DNA of 64,000 nt from Chitinophaga sp. E66 (GCA_019285755.1 CP079103.1:1612001-1676000); one strand, 5' to 3'; shown: positions 12,612-22,567, counted from the first letter of the stretch. Notes: a model not told the origin generated them from the sequence alone. Numbers and translations are program-made.

Positions 12612-13648
12612 TGACGGCATCCATGAAGATATCACAAGTACTTTTTCTCTGGGTGTTGCTCCCGGTGCTGGCGTGCGGCAAATCGTCGCCGCCCGCACAG
12701 GAGCCTGGTAAGCCTGCGGGCAGGGAAGTCCGCGTGCTGGCGTACCTTATGGGCAATGGCGATAACTGGGAGGATGCTGTCTCCCGCGCGGAAATCGCCA
12801 GGGTGACCGACCTGGTGCTAGCCTTCTTCGATCCCGCCGCCAACGGAGACCTCGTGCCCGACAGGGCGGCCCTCAAAAGAGCGGTAGGCGCGGCCCGGGC
12901 GAAGAACGGCAAGGTCCGTATCTACTTTGCGATCGGCGGCGGCAGCCCTCGGCGAACCTGGAGCACCTGATCCAACCGGCCAACAGGGCGGCCTTCATCG
13001 CGAAGATCGTTGCGCTGGCCACGGATCCCGGCTTTGGGTTTGCGGGGGTGGACGTTGACATCGAGAACGATCTCATCAACGCCGATTACCCCGGCTTCGT
13101 CAGCCAGCTGGGCGCTGCTTTGCATGGCGGGAAGAAGTTGATGACCGCTGCCCTTGCCCGGTGGAAGACACAGACCAGCATCGCCGACAGCACCTTGCGG
13201 CAATTCGATTTCATCAACATCATGTCGTACGACGAAACCGGTTTCTGGAACCCTTCCGCTCCCGGACCGCATGCCAGTCACGAAAAGGCCGTTACTGATT
13301 TCCGGTACTTCCGGGACCGGGGTATCCCGGCAGACAAGCTGCTCATTGGCCTGCCCTTCTACGGGTACGGCTTCGGGCCTGGCTTCCCGGCTACCGGTGC
13401 CAGTGCGCGGACGTACAGCCAGATCGTCCAGGCCTACGGCGACGCCGCCGGTAAGGATGCGGTCGATGTGCCCGGCGCGGGTACTATCTACTACAACGGT
13501 CAACCTACGATAAAGGGTAAAGTCCAGTATGCCGTGAGCGGGCGCCGCGGGCGTGATGATCTGGGAGCTGAGCCAGGACCTTCCATCCACTGATGGCCGG
13601 TCGCTCCTGCGGACCATTCATGAAACTATTCCTGATAGATTACAGTAA
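12611..13648 (+). CDS. GH18-family lipoprotein (chitinase or endoglycosidase type)
   Basis: Predicted lipoprotein of about 345 residues with one GH18 TIM barrel. The second ATG at 12623 begins the signal (MKISQVLFLWVLLPVLAC). Beta-strand motifs are visible: KVRIYFAIGGG for strand 3 and FAGVDVDIEND for strand 4. The strand-4 motif keeps the DxDxE residues but has Ala at the first Asp of DxxDxDxE. FINIMSYDETG and LIGLPFYGYGFG follow. Frames break near 12948 and 13545, and the joined frame ends at 13648. Coupling to SusD suggests cleavage or binding of GlcNAc-containing glycans; the exact substrate is not determinable. Confidence 0.85.
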
Positions 13649-13706
13649 TGCAACCCTGCGGAACACCGGCTTTCTGCACTCGTGGCCGGGAGTGGGGCGG
13701 CCTCCT

Positions 13707-14529
13707 TTAGGAGTGGAATGGCCGCCCCGTTTCTGCGACAATCAAGGCCTCCCCCTGCGGGAGGCTTTGCTGTTTTGGGGCGGCGTCTGCCGCTATCAGC
13801 TGCATGCAGTTGAACTGGCTGTTCAGCACCGGGAGCGTAGACCCGCTATCCGTTGCCATGAATTCAATGGCCATGACGATGAAGATGGGATCTTGCATGC
13901 CTGCGGGTAGCTGTACCGAAAGCGTTTCCGGTGACGTTAGTTTTTTGTTCCGTTGGATGGGAGCGGTGTGCGCGGAGTTGAAAACGAAAGTTCCTTCCCG
14001 AAGTTCAGCGCGGCTACGCCTACCTTCAGCCGGGCGTGCGTGGCGGTCTTCGGGAAGCGGATGCCCCGGGAAGGGGAGAACGATGGTATTTCGATGCGCA
14101 CGGCGCCGGTGGAACGGTCTGCCGAATGCCGGAAAGGCACCTGTACATTTTGCCTCCGGGGTAGAAGTTGAACCCCTGGAAGAGGGAATGGTCGCCGTTC
14201 AGGAGTTGCCGGCTGCCCCTTGCGTGGGAGGCGTCGGAATTGATGATGGACTTGCAGACCCGGGTGAGCCGGGCATGGATCTCATCCTGCGCGGTTTTGG
14301 GCGCCAGTTGCATGAAGGCGCGGCGGATGAGGGCGCTGGCTTTGGCCGCTTGTCCGAATTCGCTGGTGTTGATCCTTGCCTGTTCATAATGCGGATCTTT
14401 GGCGAACCGTTTGGCGGTGGGGCCGCCTTTTCTTCTGAGTCCGTATTCACCGTTTCTCTTCCGGTAAATACTCATGTTTTGCGTCGGCCCCAGCATTTGC
14501 AGGAGGCCGCTTTGGGCGTAGCTTGCCAT
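13707..14529 (-). CDS. Conserved Bacteroidota protein of unknown function
   Basis: Reads from MASYAQSGLLQMLG at 14529. The N-terminal region has a repeated theme (MSIYRKRNGEYGLRRKGGPTAKRF, then REFGQAA-like helices) that I recognise from multi-copy hypothetical proteins of Chitinophaga relatives. No domain function is known to me. The frame shifts near 14135 and at a poly-T run near 13940, and the joined product is about 274 residues. No signal peptide or membrane segment is seen. It is convergent with the GH18 operon. The extreme C-terminal end is less certain because a plus-strand terminator overlaps it. Confidence 0.6.
13746..13775 (+). terminator. Probable terminator after the GH18 operon
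   Basis: GCCTCCC/GGGAGGC stem with a short loop, followed by TTTGCTGTTTT. It lies within the tail of the convergent gene. A second GC-rich hairpin (GGGGCGGCC/GGCCGCCCC) sits at 13694-13728. Confidence 0.6.
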
Positions 14530-14659
14530 AAAATTGTTTTTGGTGTTATGAATAAGCGCATGGGGCCTTTGGGGCTTCTGCGCCTTGTGGATTCAATGTA
14601 ATAAGATACGGAATCCTCACCAAAAATTACTGCGCTTTTTGCGCTTTTGCGGCTTTTGC

Positions 14660-14776
14660 GCGTAAAAGTTCCGATTTGGGTCATTTTGGGTCGTTTAGGC
14701 GTAAAAGTTCCGATTTGGGTCACTTTGGGTCGTTTGGGCGTAAAAGTTCCGATTTGGGTCACTTTCGGTAGTTTGG
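14660..14776. repeat. Three tandem copies of a 39-bp repeat
   Basis: Units start at 14660, 14699 and 14738 and differ at few positions; each begins GCGTAAAAGTTCCGATTTGG. A partial fourth unit follows. Because 39 is a multiple of three, a minus-strand frame across it gives a 13-residue repeat (KRPKVTQIGTFTP), but I see no good evidence that it is translated. Confidence 0.9.
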
Positions 14777-14826
14777 GCGTATTTATTCCTTTTTGAATCG
14801 GTGGAATAAGCGGGTTATTCCCTTCA

Positions 14827-14870
14827 CGTCTGCCGCTCGTCTGCCGCTCGTCTGCCCTTCGTCTGCCGCT
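14827..14870. repeat. 11-bp tandem array (CGTCTGCCGCT)
   Basis: Four consecutive 11-base units CGTCTGCCGCT, the third changed to CGTCTGCCCTT. Almost the same array, with the variant unit in the same order, occurs inverted at 57867-57916. It lies in the non-coding stretch 14530-15107. Confidence 0.9.
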
Positions 14871-15107
14871 CGGCTGTGTGTAACTCCTCATTACCTCGAT
14901 ATTAGCACATTTATATCGGGGATTAGCATAGGGCTACATGCGAAATAATTGACAGTGGAGGTGCATTATGTTTATAATCAGCATCTTAGGTAATTGACGG
15001 GTGCTTTGTCGAGGGATGAAGGCGGTTTCCTTGATGGAAGAATTTATTTCCTGTAAGGAAAAAGACTTGTATTTTGGCGGTGAATCATCACGCAATTCCT
15101 ATCCGAA
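14871..15107. other. Intergenic region upstream of the metallophosphoesterase
   Basis: AT-richer than its surroundings, with no supported gene. It probably holds the promoter of the gene at 15108; a TATTTTG stretch near 15070 resembles the Bacteroidota -7 element imperfectly. Confidence 0.4.
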
Positions 15108-16148
15108 ATGAGTCAGGAGCATAACACGCAATCATCCCTCAGCCGCCGGAAATTCATTGGCCAGGCTGCCGCTACGGTATTCACTCTGGCTATCCCCGGG
15201 TTTGTGCAGGGCGCATTGGCATCCCGGAAAGAAAAGCTGACGTTGGGCATGATCACCGATCTCCACCAGGACATTATGCATGATGCGCCCGCGCGCCTGG
15301 ATGCTTTCCTGTCTGCCATGCGTAAGGTAAAGCCTGATGCGCTCGTTCAGCTGGGTGATTTCGCTTATCCTTCCGAAAAGAACCTCCCGCTGATCAACCG
15401 CTTCAATGATGCGCACAAAGTACCGCTGCACGTTGTCGGCAACCATGATACAGACAGCGGGTTCAAACTTAACCAGGTAATAGAAGTCTGGAAGATGCCT
15501 GCCGCCTACTATGCGAAGGTGGTAAAAGGTTACCGGCTCATCATCCTGAACGGCAACGAAAAGGGTTCGCCTACATATACCAAAGGTTACCCCGCCTACA
15601 TCGGCCCTGAGCAAACCGCCTGGCTACGCAAAGAGTTGGCGGACAGCCGCGAGCCGGTGATCGTTATTTCCCATCAGCCACTTGCCGGCGAAGCCTCGGT
15701 AGATAATGCCGCTGAGATCCAGCAAATACTGACGGATGCGAAGGATAAGGTAGTGCTCGCCATTAATGGTCATACCCATGTAGATGCGGTGCATTACATT
15801 CATGAGATACCTTACCTCACCATCAATTCGGCGTCCTACTTCTGGGTAGGCGGTAAGTACGATCACGAAAGTTATCCGAAAGAGATACATACCGCGCATC
15901 CATACATCCGGTATACCTGTCCCTATTCCGAATCGCTGTTCACCACCCTTACCATTGATCCGGGGAAGAAAACAATCTCCGTGGCGGCGCGTAAGGGCGA
16001 ATGGGTAGGTAAGTCGCCCGATGAACTGGGTTACAACGATCAGCGACCGCAAAGACGGATGAATCCATTGTCCCCTTTATCCGGGACCGCAGCATACCGG
16101 CAAAGGTCATTGGCAGGTGTAACCACCCGCCTGATATTTTTTTCCTAA
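15108..16148 (+). CDS. Tat-exported metallophosphoesterase
   Basis: Calcineurin-like phosphoesterase with a twin-arginine signal (SRRKFIGQAAATVFTLAIPG). The metal-binding motifs occur in order: TDLHQD (about residue 49), QLGDFAY, GNHD, and ISHQPL plus NGHTH. It hydrolyses phosphomono- or diesters in the periplasm; the substrate is unknown. The last 35 residues look out of frame: after ELGYND the alternative frame gives TDESIVPFIRDRSIPAKVIG, which is more protein-like. The true stop may therefore be near 16155 instead. It is a single gene followed by a clear terminator. Confidence 0.85.
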   Translation: MSQEHNTQSSLSRRKFIGQAAATVFTLAIPGFVQGALASRKEKLTLGMITDLHQDIMHDAPARLDAFLSAMRKVKPDALVQLGDFAYPSEKNLPLINRFNDAHKVPLHVVGNHDTDSGFKLNQVIEVWKMPAAYYAKVVKGYRLIILNGNEKGSPTYTKGYPAYIGPEQTAWLRKELADSREPVIVISHQPLAGEASVDNAAEIQQILTDAKDKVVLAINGHTHVDAVHYIHEIPYLTINSASYFWVGGKYDHESYPKEIHTAHPYIRYTCPYSESLFTTLTIDPGKKTISVAARKGEWVGKSPDELGYNDQRPQRRMNPLSPLSGTAAYRQRSLAGVTTRLIFFS

Positions 16149-16212
16149 AACCATGAGCCCTTCTTTTGTTTTTACCTGAGGAGCTACTTTCTTTATTACT
16201 TTGTATGCACTG

Positions 16213-16239
16213 AAAAACCCGCCGGATGGCGGGTTTTTC
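16213..16239 (+). terminator. Rho-independent terminator
   Basis: Eleven-base perfect stem AAAAACCCGCC/GGCGGGTTTTT with a GGAT loop. It ends the metallophosphoesterase transcript, and the AT-rich islet begins just beyond it. Confidence 0.92.
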
Positions 16240-16483
16240 TAATTAAGTCTTTTCGAAACTACATTTTAGTGGACTTTTTGTCTTTCCAATTCGACAAAAT
16301 ATTTTCGTACATCCTGTCTCTCGCAAACGAATTTGCAATTTTACCACAACCCTCGGCACGTTTTTACAGAACAACTTCCAAATGGCTGATCTTTCATCTG
16401 GCTGAGGATTTTATTTAAGCAACTTATGGTTACATTCAGATAATAATCCTAGATTTGATTACCACGTTCAATGAGGTTTTTCT
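16240..16483. other. AT-rich leader of the two-gene islet
   Basis: No gene is seen. Base composition falls sharply compared with the flanks. It probably carries the promoter of the 16484 gene. No integrase or clear flanking repeat was found. Confidence 0.4.
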
Positions 16484-16963
16484 ATGAAAAATAAAACTAA
16501 AAGTACAGATCAAACCAACACATCAGAACATATAGCGGAAGACTGGTTTAATGAAATTCTTGCTCAAATTTCTGCTGATAATTTTATGCTTAAAGCTGAA
16601 ATAGCAGCGATTCAAAGAATGAATCAAAACAATATGATGATACACGGAAGTGAAAGTGATCGTGCGAAAATTGCCCGAACCACAAATACGATGTATTATC
16701 TAAAAAACCTTTTGTTTGATTATTTTCAGTTATTAAACCAGAGCGAATTTCAGCCTATACATTTAGCACTGGATTTGTCCGATTCAAAAGTGCTTGTTTG
16801 GGCGGAAATAGAGGATGAAAACCATCAGGCAGAAGATAACTTATTCCTGACTGAGGCCAAAGTAAATGCCAAGTATGGCGAGTTTGGCTTTTTTATATCT
16901 TCAACTATAGTTGAACGGTCAGATTTAACAACCATTCCACCCCATTATGTGAAGGTTAAATAG
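16484..16963 (+). CDS. Unknown 159-residue protein, partner of the HEPN-like gene
   Basis: I do not recognise this family. The protein is hydrophilic, with an N-terminal helical part (AEDWFNEILAQISADNFMLKAEIAAIQRM) and a C-terminal beta-rich half (IHLALDLSDSKVLVWAEIEDE, GEFGFFISSTIVE). It has no signal peptide and no membrane segment. The gene is intact, AT-rich and ends six bases before the next start, so the two form a pair. Composition differs clearly from the GC-rich host genes, which suggests transfer. A role as regulator, antitoxin or effector partner of the HEPN-like protein is possible but not shown. Confidence 0.65.
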   Translation: MKNKTKSTDQTNTSEHIAEDWFNEILAQISADNFMLKAEIAAIQRMNQNNMMIHGSESDRAKIARTTNTMYYLKNLLFDYFQLLNQSEFQPIHLALDLSDSKVLVWAEIEDENHQAEDNLFLTEAKVNAKYGEFGFFISSTIVERSDLTTIPPHYVKVK

Positions 16964-16968
16964 GTTAC

Positions 16969-17487
16969 ATGGCTTCTTTTGAACAGCATATCAATCAAGC
17001 CAGGGCTAATTTTGCTTTCTTAAAGGAAGTAAATGCCAAAATCACCGCACAGTGGGATTGGCAGGTTACGATCTGTTTTTATTCGGCGGTTCATTTAATC
17101 AATGCCCATATAGTATGTAAAAGCAATCAGCATTATCGCTCACATGAGCAAGTGAACAACGCGATAAGCCCCTTCACTCATATTTCGCTTTGTAAGTTGT
17201 CTGAAAACATATTTCTCGCTTATATGAAGCTGCAGAATCTCTCAAGAAGATCTCGTTATTTATGTAGTGATAATCCCAGGGAATTTGATGTACGTGCATT
17301 TCATACCTCAGAAAAGCACTTTGCAAAAGCTATAAGAGAATTAAATATCCTTCTTGAATATTTTGACAAAGAGTATAGTTTAGGTTTTACGCAGATAGCT
17401 ATTAATTGTCCAAGAATTAAGGAAGATACACTTCAGTTTTTTACGCATAGTTCAACCCCTGATGGAATAGACGCAATGAGTGCTTAA
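16969..17487 (+). CDS. HEPN-like protein of unknown function
   Basis: 172 residues, mostly helical. The segment WDWQVTICFYSAVHLINAHI followed by HYRSHEQVNNAI matches the pattern I know from HEPN-like helical bundles (W..a.FYaA.H). The canonical catalytic Rx4-6H motif is not clearly present. YMKLQNLSRRSRYLC and FHTSEKHFAKAIRELNILLEYF continue the bundle. The gene is intact and AT-rich and directly follows the 16484 gene. HEPN proteins are often RNases or their inactive partners in defence and toxin systems. Placement here is inference from pattern only. Confidence 0.65.
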   Translation: MASFEQHINQARANFAFLKEVNAKITAQWDWQVTICFYSAVHLINAHIVCKSNQHYRSHEQVNNAISPFTHISLCKLSENIFLAYMKLQNLSRRSRYLCSDNPREFDVRAFHTSEKHFAKAIRELNILLEYFDKEYSLGFTQIAINCPRIKEDTLQFFTHSSTPDGIDAMSA

Positions 17488-17676
17488 TGCTTTTGTCAGG
17501 CATTCTTTTGCCCATCATGCGTTGCTGCTGTATATCCTGCAAGTTTTGAAAAGGTTCAACTGCGGAAAGCATCAGCCGTTTTACGGTCGGTTCGCCGGAT
17601 TGTGGAGCCGCATCCCCATCCGGAACGCATTAAATGCCTGGCTGCCGCCGTATGCGTACACAGGCACAGAAATTGA
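17488..17676 (+). pseudogene. Possible gene remnant at the islet edge
   Basis: After the HEPN stop the same frame stays open to TGA at 17674-17676, directly before the next ATG. Its composition is GC-rich and it reads VQLRKASAVLRSVRRIVEP and ERIKCLAAAVCVH. This looks coding but has no start codon, as if a host gene lost its 5' end where the AT-rich islet joins. Chance is possible. Confidence 0.3.
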
Positions 17677-17946
17677 ATGGGTATTGCTAAAAAGAAAACG
17701 ATGCTACAATTCAAGCCAGAACCATCACAAGTAATACACATGGATTATGAGTCCCTCGTTTTGCCGCCTTTATTTCGCCAGTTTCAGCCGGCGGTGTTCC
17801 AGGATGGCGACGAGTTTTGCTGTATCTTAGGCCCTGATCCCGAAAGAGGGATATTCGGCTGCGCAGCTACATTGGAACAATCTATCAAAGACTGGGAAAT
17901 GCAGGCCCGTGAACGGGTGGCAGGGCAGACGAAATGGACGATGTAG
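17677..17946 (+). CDS. Small conserved protein of unknown function
   Basis: 89 residues, or 81 if translation starts at the second ATG (17701). The central part (GDEFCCILGPDPERGIFGCAATLEQSIKDWEMQ) looks like a conserved small-protein domain. The GPDP...GIFG...A..DWE pattern occurs in short Bacteroidota hypotheticals, sometimes near toxin-antitoxin-like genes. No signal or membrane segment is seen. GC content is that of the host. Function unknown. Confidence 0.55.
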   Translation: MGIAKKKTMLQFKPEPSQVIHMDYESLVLPPLFRQFQPAVFQDGDEFCCILGPDPERGIFGCAATLEQSIKDWEMQARERVAGQTKWTM

Positions 17947-18010
17947 CCGTGTATATGCGAGATCACCTGTCTACTTTCGCAACAGACGTTTGGTAATAGC
18001 ACACATACAT

Positions 18011-18046
18011 AAAAAAAGGACCGGTTAATATGCCGGTCCTTTTTGT
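18011..18046. terminator. Bidirectional terminator
   Basis: AAAGGACCGG/CCGGTCCTTT stem, with an A run on the left and a T run on the right. It serves the small plus-strand gene and, on the minus strand, the GH16/SusC/SusD operon. Confidence 0.9.
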
Positions 18047-18065
18047 TTTCATTGTCACAAGGCCG

Positions 18066-19568
18066 CTACCGTGTGATGGGAAGCGGAGCCCAGTAAAAAG
18101 AATGCGTATTGTCGTCCGGCGATCCCTGCAACGGCATTTCCCTGCATTCCTGCCGGCATTCGCCTTTGCCACGGTTTCAGTCCTGATAAGGTCATACCAG
18201 CGCGCGGCGGGCTCAAAGCCGGCAAATTCCCAACCTCTTTCGGCAATTACCGAATCACGGAACGCCAGCTGGCCAAGACCTGGTTGCAGGTCTTTTAATC
18301 CGGCCCTTAGCCGCACTTCGTTGACCGCATCATAAGCAGTTTTATCCGGCCCGGCGCCAGACATCGCCTTGGCTTCCGCATAGGTCAGCAACACTTCCGC
18401 ATAACGGATCACATAGATGGTAGCGCTGCCCCACCAGTCGTTCATCTTATGCGTTGCGGGATCGTAAGATTCATCGTCCCGGTATTTGAGGAAGTACGGG
18501 TGCTTGTGCGTAAGTTTGGTGTAATCCACTGCTTTGCCCGGATCGTTGCCCAGGTAGTAAACGGTTTGGTAAGTGGCGTCTTTCCGCGCACCGGCGGGGA
18601 ACTTGTTGTAGAAATTGATTTCCCCGAATGCTTCGTCCCATCCGCCTTCCTCTCCCGGCGCAAAGTTAGGTGGGCCCATTTGGCTGCCATTGCCCCAGTT
18701 GTCTCCGTAGTTCCAGATGCTGGGCATGTTCTTGTTGAAATAGCAGGCAAATACCGCCTCCTTGTTGAACCGGAAATCTTTATCCCATAGCTCCGAAAAG
18801 TTCGTCATCAGGCCATACCCCACGTTGCGCGGTTGTCGATCACTTCTTTTGCCTTTGCCGCGGCCAGCGCGTATTTATCGGTCTGCTTCAGCGGCCAGCC
18901 GGCCATAGTCAGGTATACGTTAGCCAGGAGCGCCTTGGCGGAGCCTTTGGTCGGAAAGATATCTGTCCCGTTCTGGCGGCGGGGGCCGTCCATCCGTCGG
19001 GCAGCATCGTTTCGGCTTTCTGCAAATCAGCAACGATCACGGCGTAGATCTCCTGGGGTTTCGCGTTGTTTTGAGGCGTAAGGCTCGCTTCCAGCGGCAT
19101 GGGCACTTCGCCCCACGTGCGGGTAAGGAAGAAGTAACTCAGCGCCCGGTAGAAATGCCCCACGCCGCCGGCATTTTGCCGGTCTGTTTCCGATGCGCCG
19201 GAAGCATTGGGATAGTTCGCGATGAGCGAGTTGGCGGACTTTATCGTTTTATAGAAATTATCCCACCAGATGGGCATACGATCGTTGGATGCATTGGCCC
19301 GGAATACATCGAAGTCGGCAAAACCGGTCTTGTTCCCGCCCGCATGCGTGGTAATGTCGTCACTGCCGAACGTCGTGGCCATCCCGCCGGTCTGGTTCCA
19401 GGCGAGGTTATGCGCCAGCGCCAGGCCCAGCGTCGCGGCGTGGAGGTCTTCCGTAGTCTTGTAAAAAGTTTGCGGCGTGATGCTCCCTTTGGGATCTTCG
19501 TCAAGGAATCCCTGGCACGATGCCAGTCCGAAGGCGGCAAGGGCCGCTATTATCAGGTGTTTTTTCAT
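18066..19568 (-). CDS. SusD/RagB-family lipoprotein of the GH16 locus
   Basis: About 501 residues. Lipoprotein signal MKKHLIIAALAAFGLASC, then QGFLDEDPKGSITPQTFY, typical of SusD. YRALSYFFLTRTWGEVPMP, IRYAEVLLTYAEAKAMSGA and the C-terminal PEDNTHSFYWAPLPITR-like end (with a shift near 18110) complete the fold. Another frameshift lies near 18985 and a third near 18825. It starts 20 bases after the SusC stop. The GH16 enzyme upstream suggests binding of beta-1,3- or mixed-linkage glucan; specificity is inferred. Confidence 0.92.
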
Positions 19569-19587
19569 GTCTGTTGTTTTCGAATGA

Positions 19588-22567
19588 TCAGAAGCTCAGG
19601 TTGAGGCGGATGGACCAGGTTTTGGGGAAGGATACGCGCCCAGATCGATACCCGCGTCGGCGTCGCTGCCCGCCGAAGTGGAGGTCGCCTCGGGATCGAA
19701 CCCTTTGTATTTAGTGATGGTGTATAGGTTCTGCCCGCTCAGCGTCAGTTTGGCATCGCCATATTTGAGCCATTTTTTACTAAAGACGTATGACAGGCTG
19801 ACGTTTTTCAACCTTGCATAAGACGCATCCTGCAAAAATTGCGATGACTCAATATATCGCTTGCTCGTGGATGCAGGGTTCGCCCATACGGATCCCGGGT
19901 TTTTGGGCGACCAATAATCGGCGATCGCAGCCAGCGTGGGATATGCTACATCACTGGTAGGAATGGCCGCGGCGGCGTAGGTGGCATTAAATACCTGGTG
20001 CCCGCCAGCGCCCTGTACGAACACGTTCAGCTCGAAATCTTTGTAGCGCAGGTTGTTGTTGAAACCCCAGGTTAGCGTAGGTGTTGCGTTGCCGGAAATG
20101 ATCATGTCTTCGTACCCGATCTGTTTGTTGCCGCTTACGTCGCGGTATTTGTAATCGCCGGCTTTCCTGGACAGTTCAGCATCATCTGCCTGGTACACCC
20201 CTTCCAGGGAATCAGCCAGAATGCCCCCAGCGGTTCGCCCACTTTGATCACCTGGATGTCTGAGTTGATCAGGCCGCCGCCGATACGCGCGCGGCGGATC
20301 ATGTCCTGCCCGCCGAGGCTCAGCACTTTGTTGCGGTTGATGGCCCCGTTGAGGGTGGTGGTCCACCGCAGACCCGGACGGTCTATCGCCACCGCGTCTA
20401 TCATCAACTCAACACCTTTATTGTTCATGGAACCGATGTTTTTGAGCAGCTGTCCGCCGCCCAGGTACCGGTCTATCTGCGTAAAGAGTAGCATGTCTGT
20501 GGTGCGCTTGTTGTAATAATCGGCCGTGAAGTGGAGCCTGCCCTCGAAGAAGCCGAGATCGACGCCAATGTCGGTCTGTTTGGTGGTCTCCCATTTGATG
20601 TCAGGCGTGTTGGGATTGCCGAGCAGGTACCCCTGGAAGGAGCTCGCGGTGCCGTAAGAATAGTTTACCGGGTTTAGCAGGCCCAGGGTGCTATATGGCG
20701 CTACGGACTGGTTGCCGGTTACGCCCCAACCTGCGCGGATCTTGAACGCGGAAAAGACGCCGAGATCTTTGATGAACGCTTCCTCTCCAGGTTCCAACCC
20801 ACACTGGCCGAGGGGAAATTGCTCCATTTATTCTTCCCTGGAATTTGGAAGACCCGTCGCGCCGCATGGTCACGGTGGCGAGGTATTTACCCTGGTAATT
20901 GTAGGCGATCCTTCCCATGTAAGACAACAGCGCCCAGCGCGAGTAAGAGGATGAAATGCTCTGCGCCGCGTTCAGCCCCAGGTTGTAATATCCGTTCGTC
21001 GTGCTGCTGAGACCCGCACCACTTGCATTGAATCCCTGTGCGGTGTTCACAGTGCTTTCTTCCATTATCGTCGCGGTGAGGTCATGCGCATCGAAGGCTT
21101 TGTGGAACGTCAACACGTTGCTGTTCTGGAAAGTGTAGCCTTCGGCGCTGGATTGCGCGGATTTCATGTTGCCGGGAGAAATCCAGTTGTTAGCCAGAGA
21201 AGCCGACCGGCCGAAGTTCATGTCCAGGCCCGCGTTAGAAGTAAACGTCAGCCAGTCGGTGATCGCATACTTCAGGTGCCCGTTTAGTACGGCGACATTG
21301 GCGAAGTTGTTGTCGTTGCTCTCGACGGCTGTCATGTACGGGTTCACCCAGATAGGCGAGATGCCGGTCCGGTTGTATTGCTGCTCCGCTTCATTGTCGT
21401 ACACTTTTTCTGTTGGCGCCCACGCGATGGAGGCCATCACAGGGTTTCCTTTAGCCGCGTTCAGGCCGTTGTTGTGAGAATTGATGCGCTGGGCCGACAG
21501 GTTCACGCCAACGGTCACCCGATCGGTTACCTTCGCTTCGATATTAGAACGGAAGCCGAAGCGTTTCTGCGAGGTGTTGATCAGCAGCCCTTGCTGGTCT
21601 GTGTAGAAACCGGAAATGAAGTACTTCGCTTTTTCCGTACCGCCGTTTACCGATACCTGGTGGTTTTGGGTAGTGGCGTTGTTAAAGAGAAGACCCTGCC
21701 AGTCGGTCGTTTTGCCTGCATATGAAGACGGGTTTGCGATCACGGTGGCGCCGGCGGCCAGATTGGCCATGTTCGCGTAGGTCGCCGCGTCCATGAGATC
21801 GTACTTTTTCATAGGACTGTTAAAGCTGAGAAAGCCGTTGTATTCTACCCTGGCCGCGCCGCTTTTTCCTTTGCGGGTGGTGATGATCACTACGCCGTTG
21901 GCGCCACGCGAGCCATATACCGCGGTGGCGGAAGCATCTTTCAGTACGTCCATGGACTCGATGTCGTTAACGTTAATATCCTGCAGGCCTGTGCTGCCGA
22001 GCGCTATGCCGTCTACCACATATAAGGGCTCGTTTCCTGCGCTGACGGAGTTGGCGCCGCGGATGCGGATTTTGGCCTGGCCGCCAGGCGCGCCCGTGCT
22101 TTGCGACACAGATACTCCGGAAACCCTGCCCTGCAGGGCTGCGGATGCGTTAAGGACTGGTTGGTCTTTATATACATCCGCTTTCAAAGTGGCTACGGAA
22201 CCGGTGAGGTCTTTCCTTTTTGGGTGCCATATCCGATCACCGCCACGCCGTCCAGTACCTTTACGTCCTGTTCCATTTCTATTGTGATTGTAGCCTGTCT
22301 GCCCACGCGATAGGCTTGTTGCCGGAATCCCATGAGATTAAACAGGAGGGTGGCGCCTTCTTCTGCGCGGATTGAGAAGTTGCCCTGGTCGTCCGAATTC
22401 GTTGCTGTATTGCCTCCCTGTACGCGAATCACCACGCCTGGGAGGCCGCTGCCGGCGGAGGATACTTTGCCGGAAACCACCTGCTGCGCAAGCGCCAGGC
22501 TCACGGGGAAAAGCATTAATAGTGATAAAAGACATGGCTGCGCCACCGGCCCCAGAGGAAGGGCCAT
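19588..22567 (-). CDS. SusC/RagA TonB-dependent transporter of the GH16 locus
   Basis: About 993 residues. An N-terminal signal (CLLSLLMLFPVSLALAQ) is followed by a carboxypeptidase-regulatory-like domain (VSGKVSSAGSGLPGVVIRVQG) and the SusC motif DGVAVIGYGTQK. The plug (YVVDGIALGSTG, VLKDASATAVYGSRGANGVVIITT) and a long barrel ending in WSIRLNLSF follow. There is no STN domain, which fits regulation by the divergent hybrid two-component protein rather than by FecR. Frames break near 22205, 20830, 20180 and 19635. It follows the GH16 gene after 65 bases. Confidence 0.93.

Noticed and set aside
13804..14601. Long plus-strand open frame of 265 codons
   Set aside because: It lies antisense to the minus-strand gene whose joined translation matches a known Bacteroidota protein pattern; the plus-strand product has no domain-like features.
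14827..14870. CRISPR array
   Set aside because: Units are 11 bases, directly adjacent with no spacers, and no cas genes are present in the window.
14472..14891. Minus-strand frame of 139 codons with a 13-residue repeat
   Set aside because: Its length comes from the in-phase 39-bp repeats; composition is not protein-like and it overlaps the start of the unknown gene in another frame. Kept only as a finding on the repeat.
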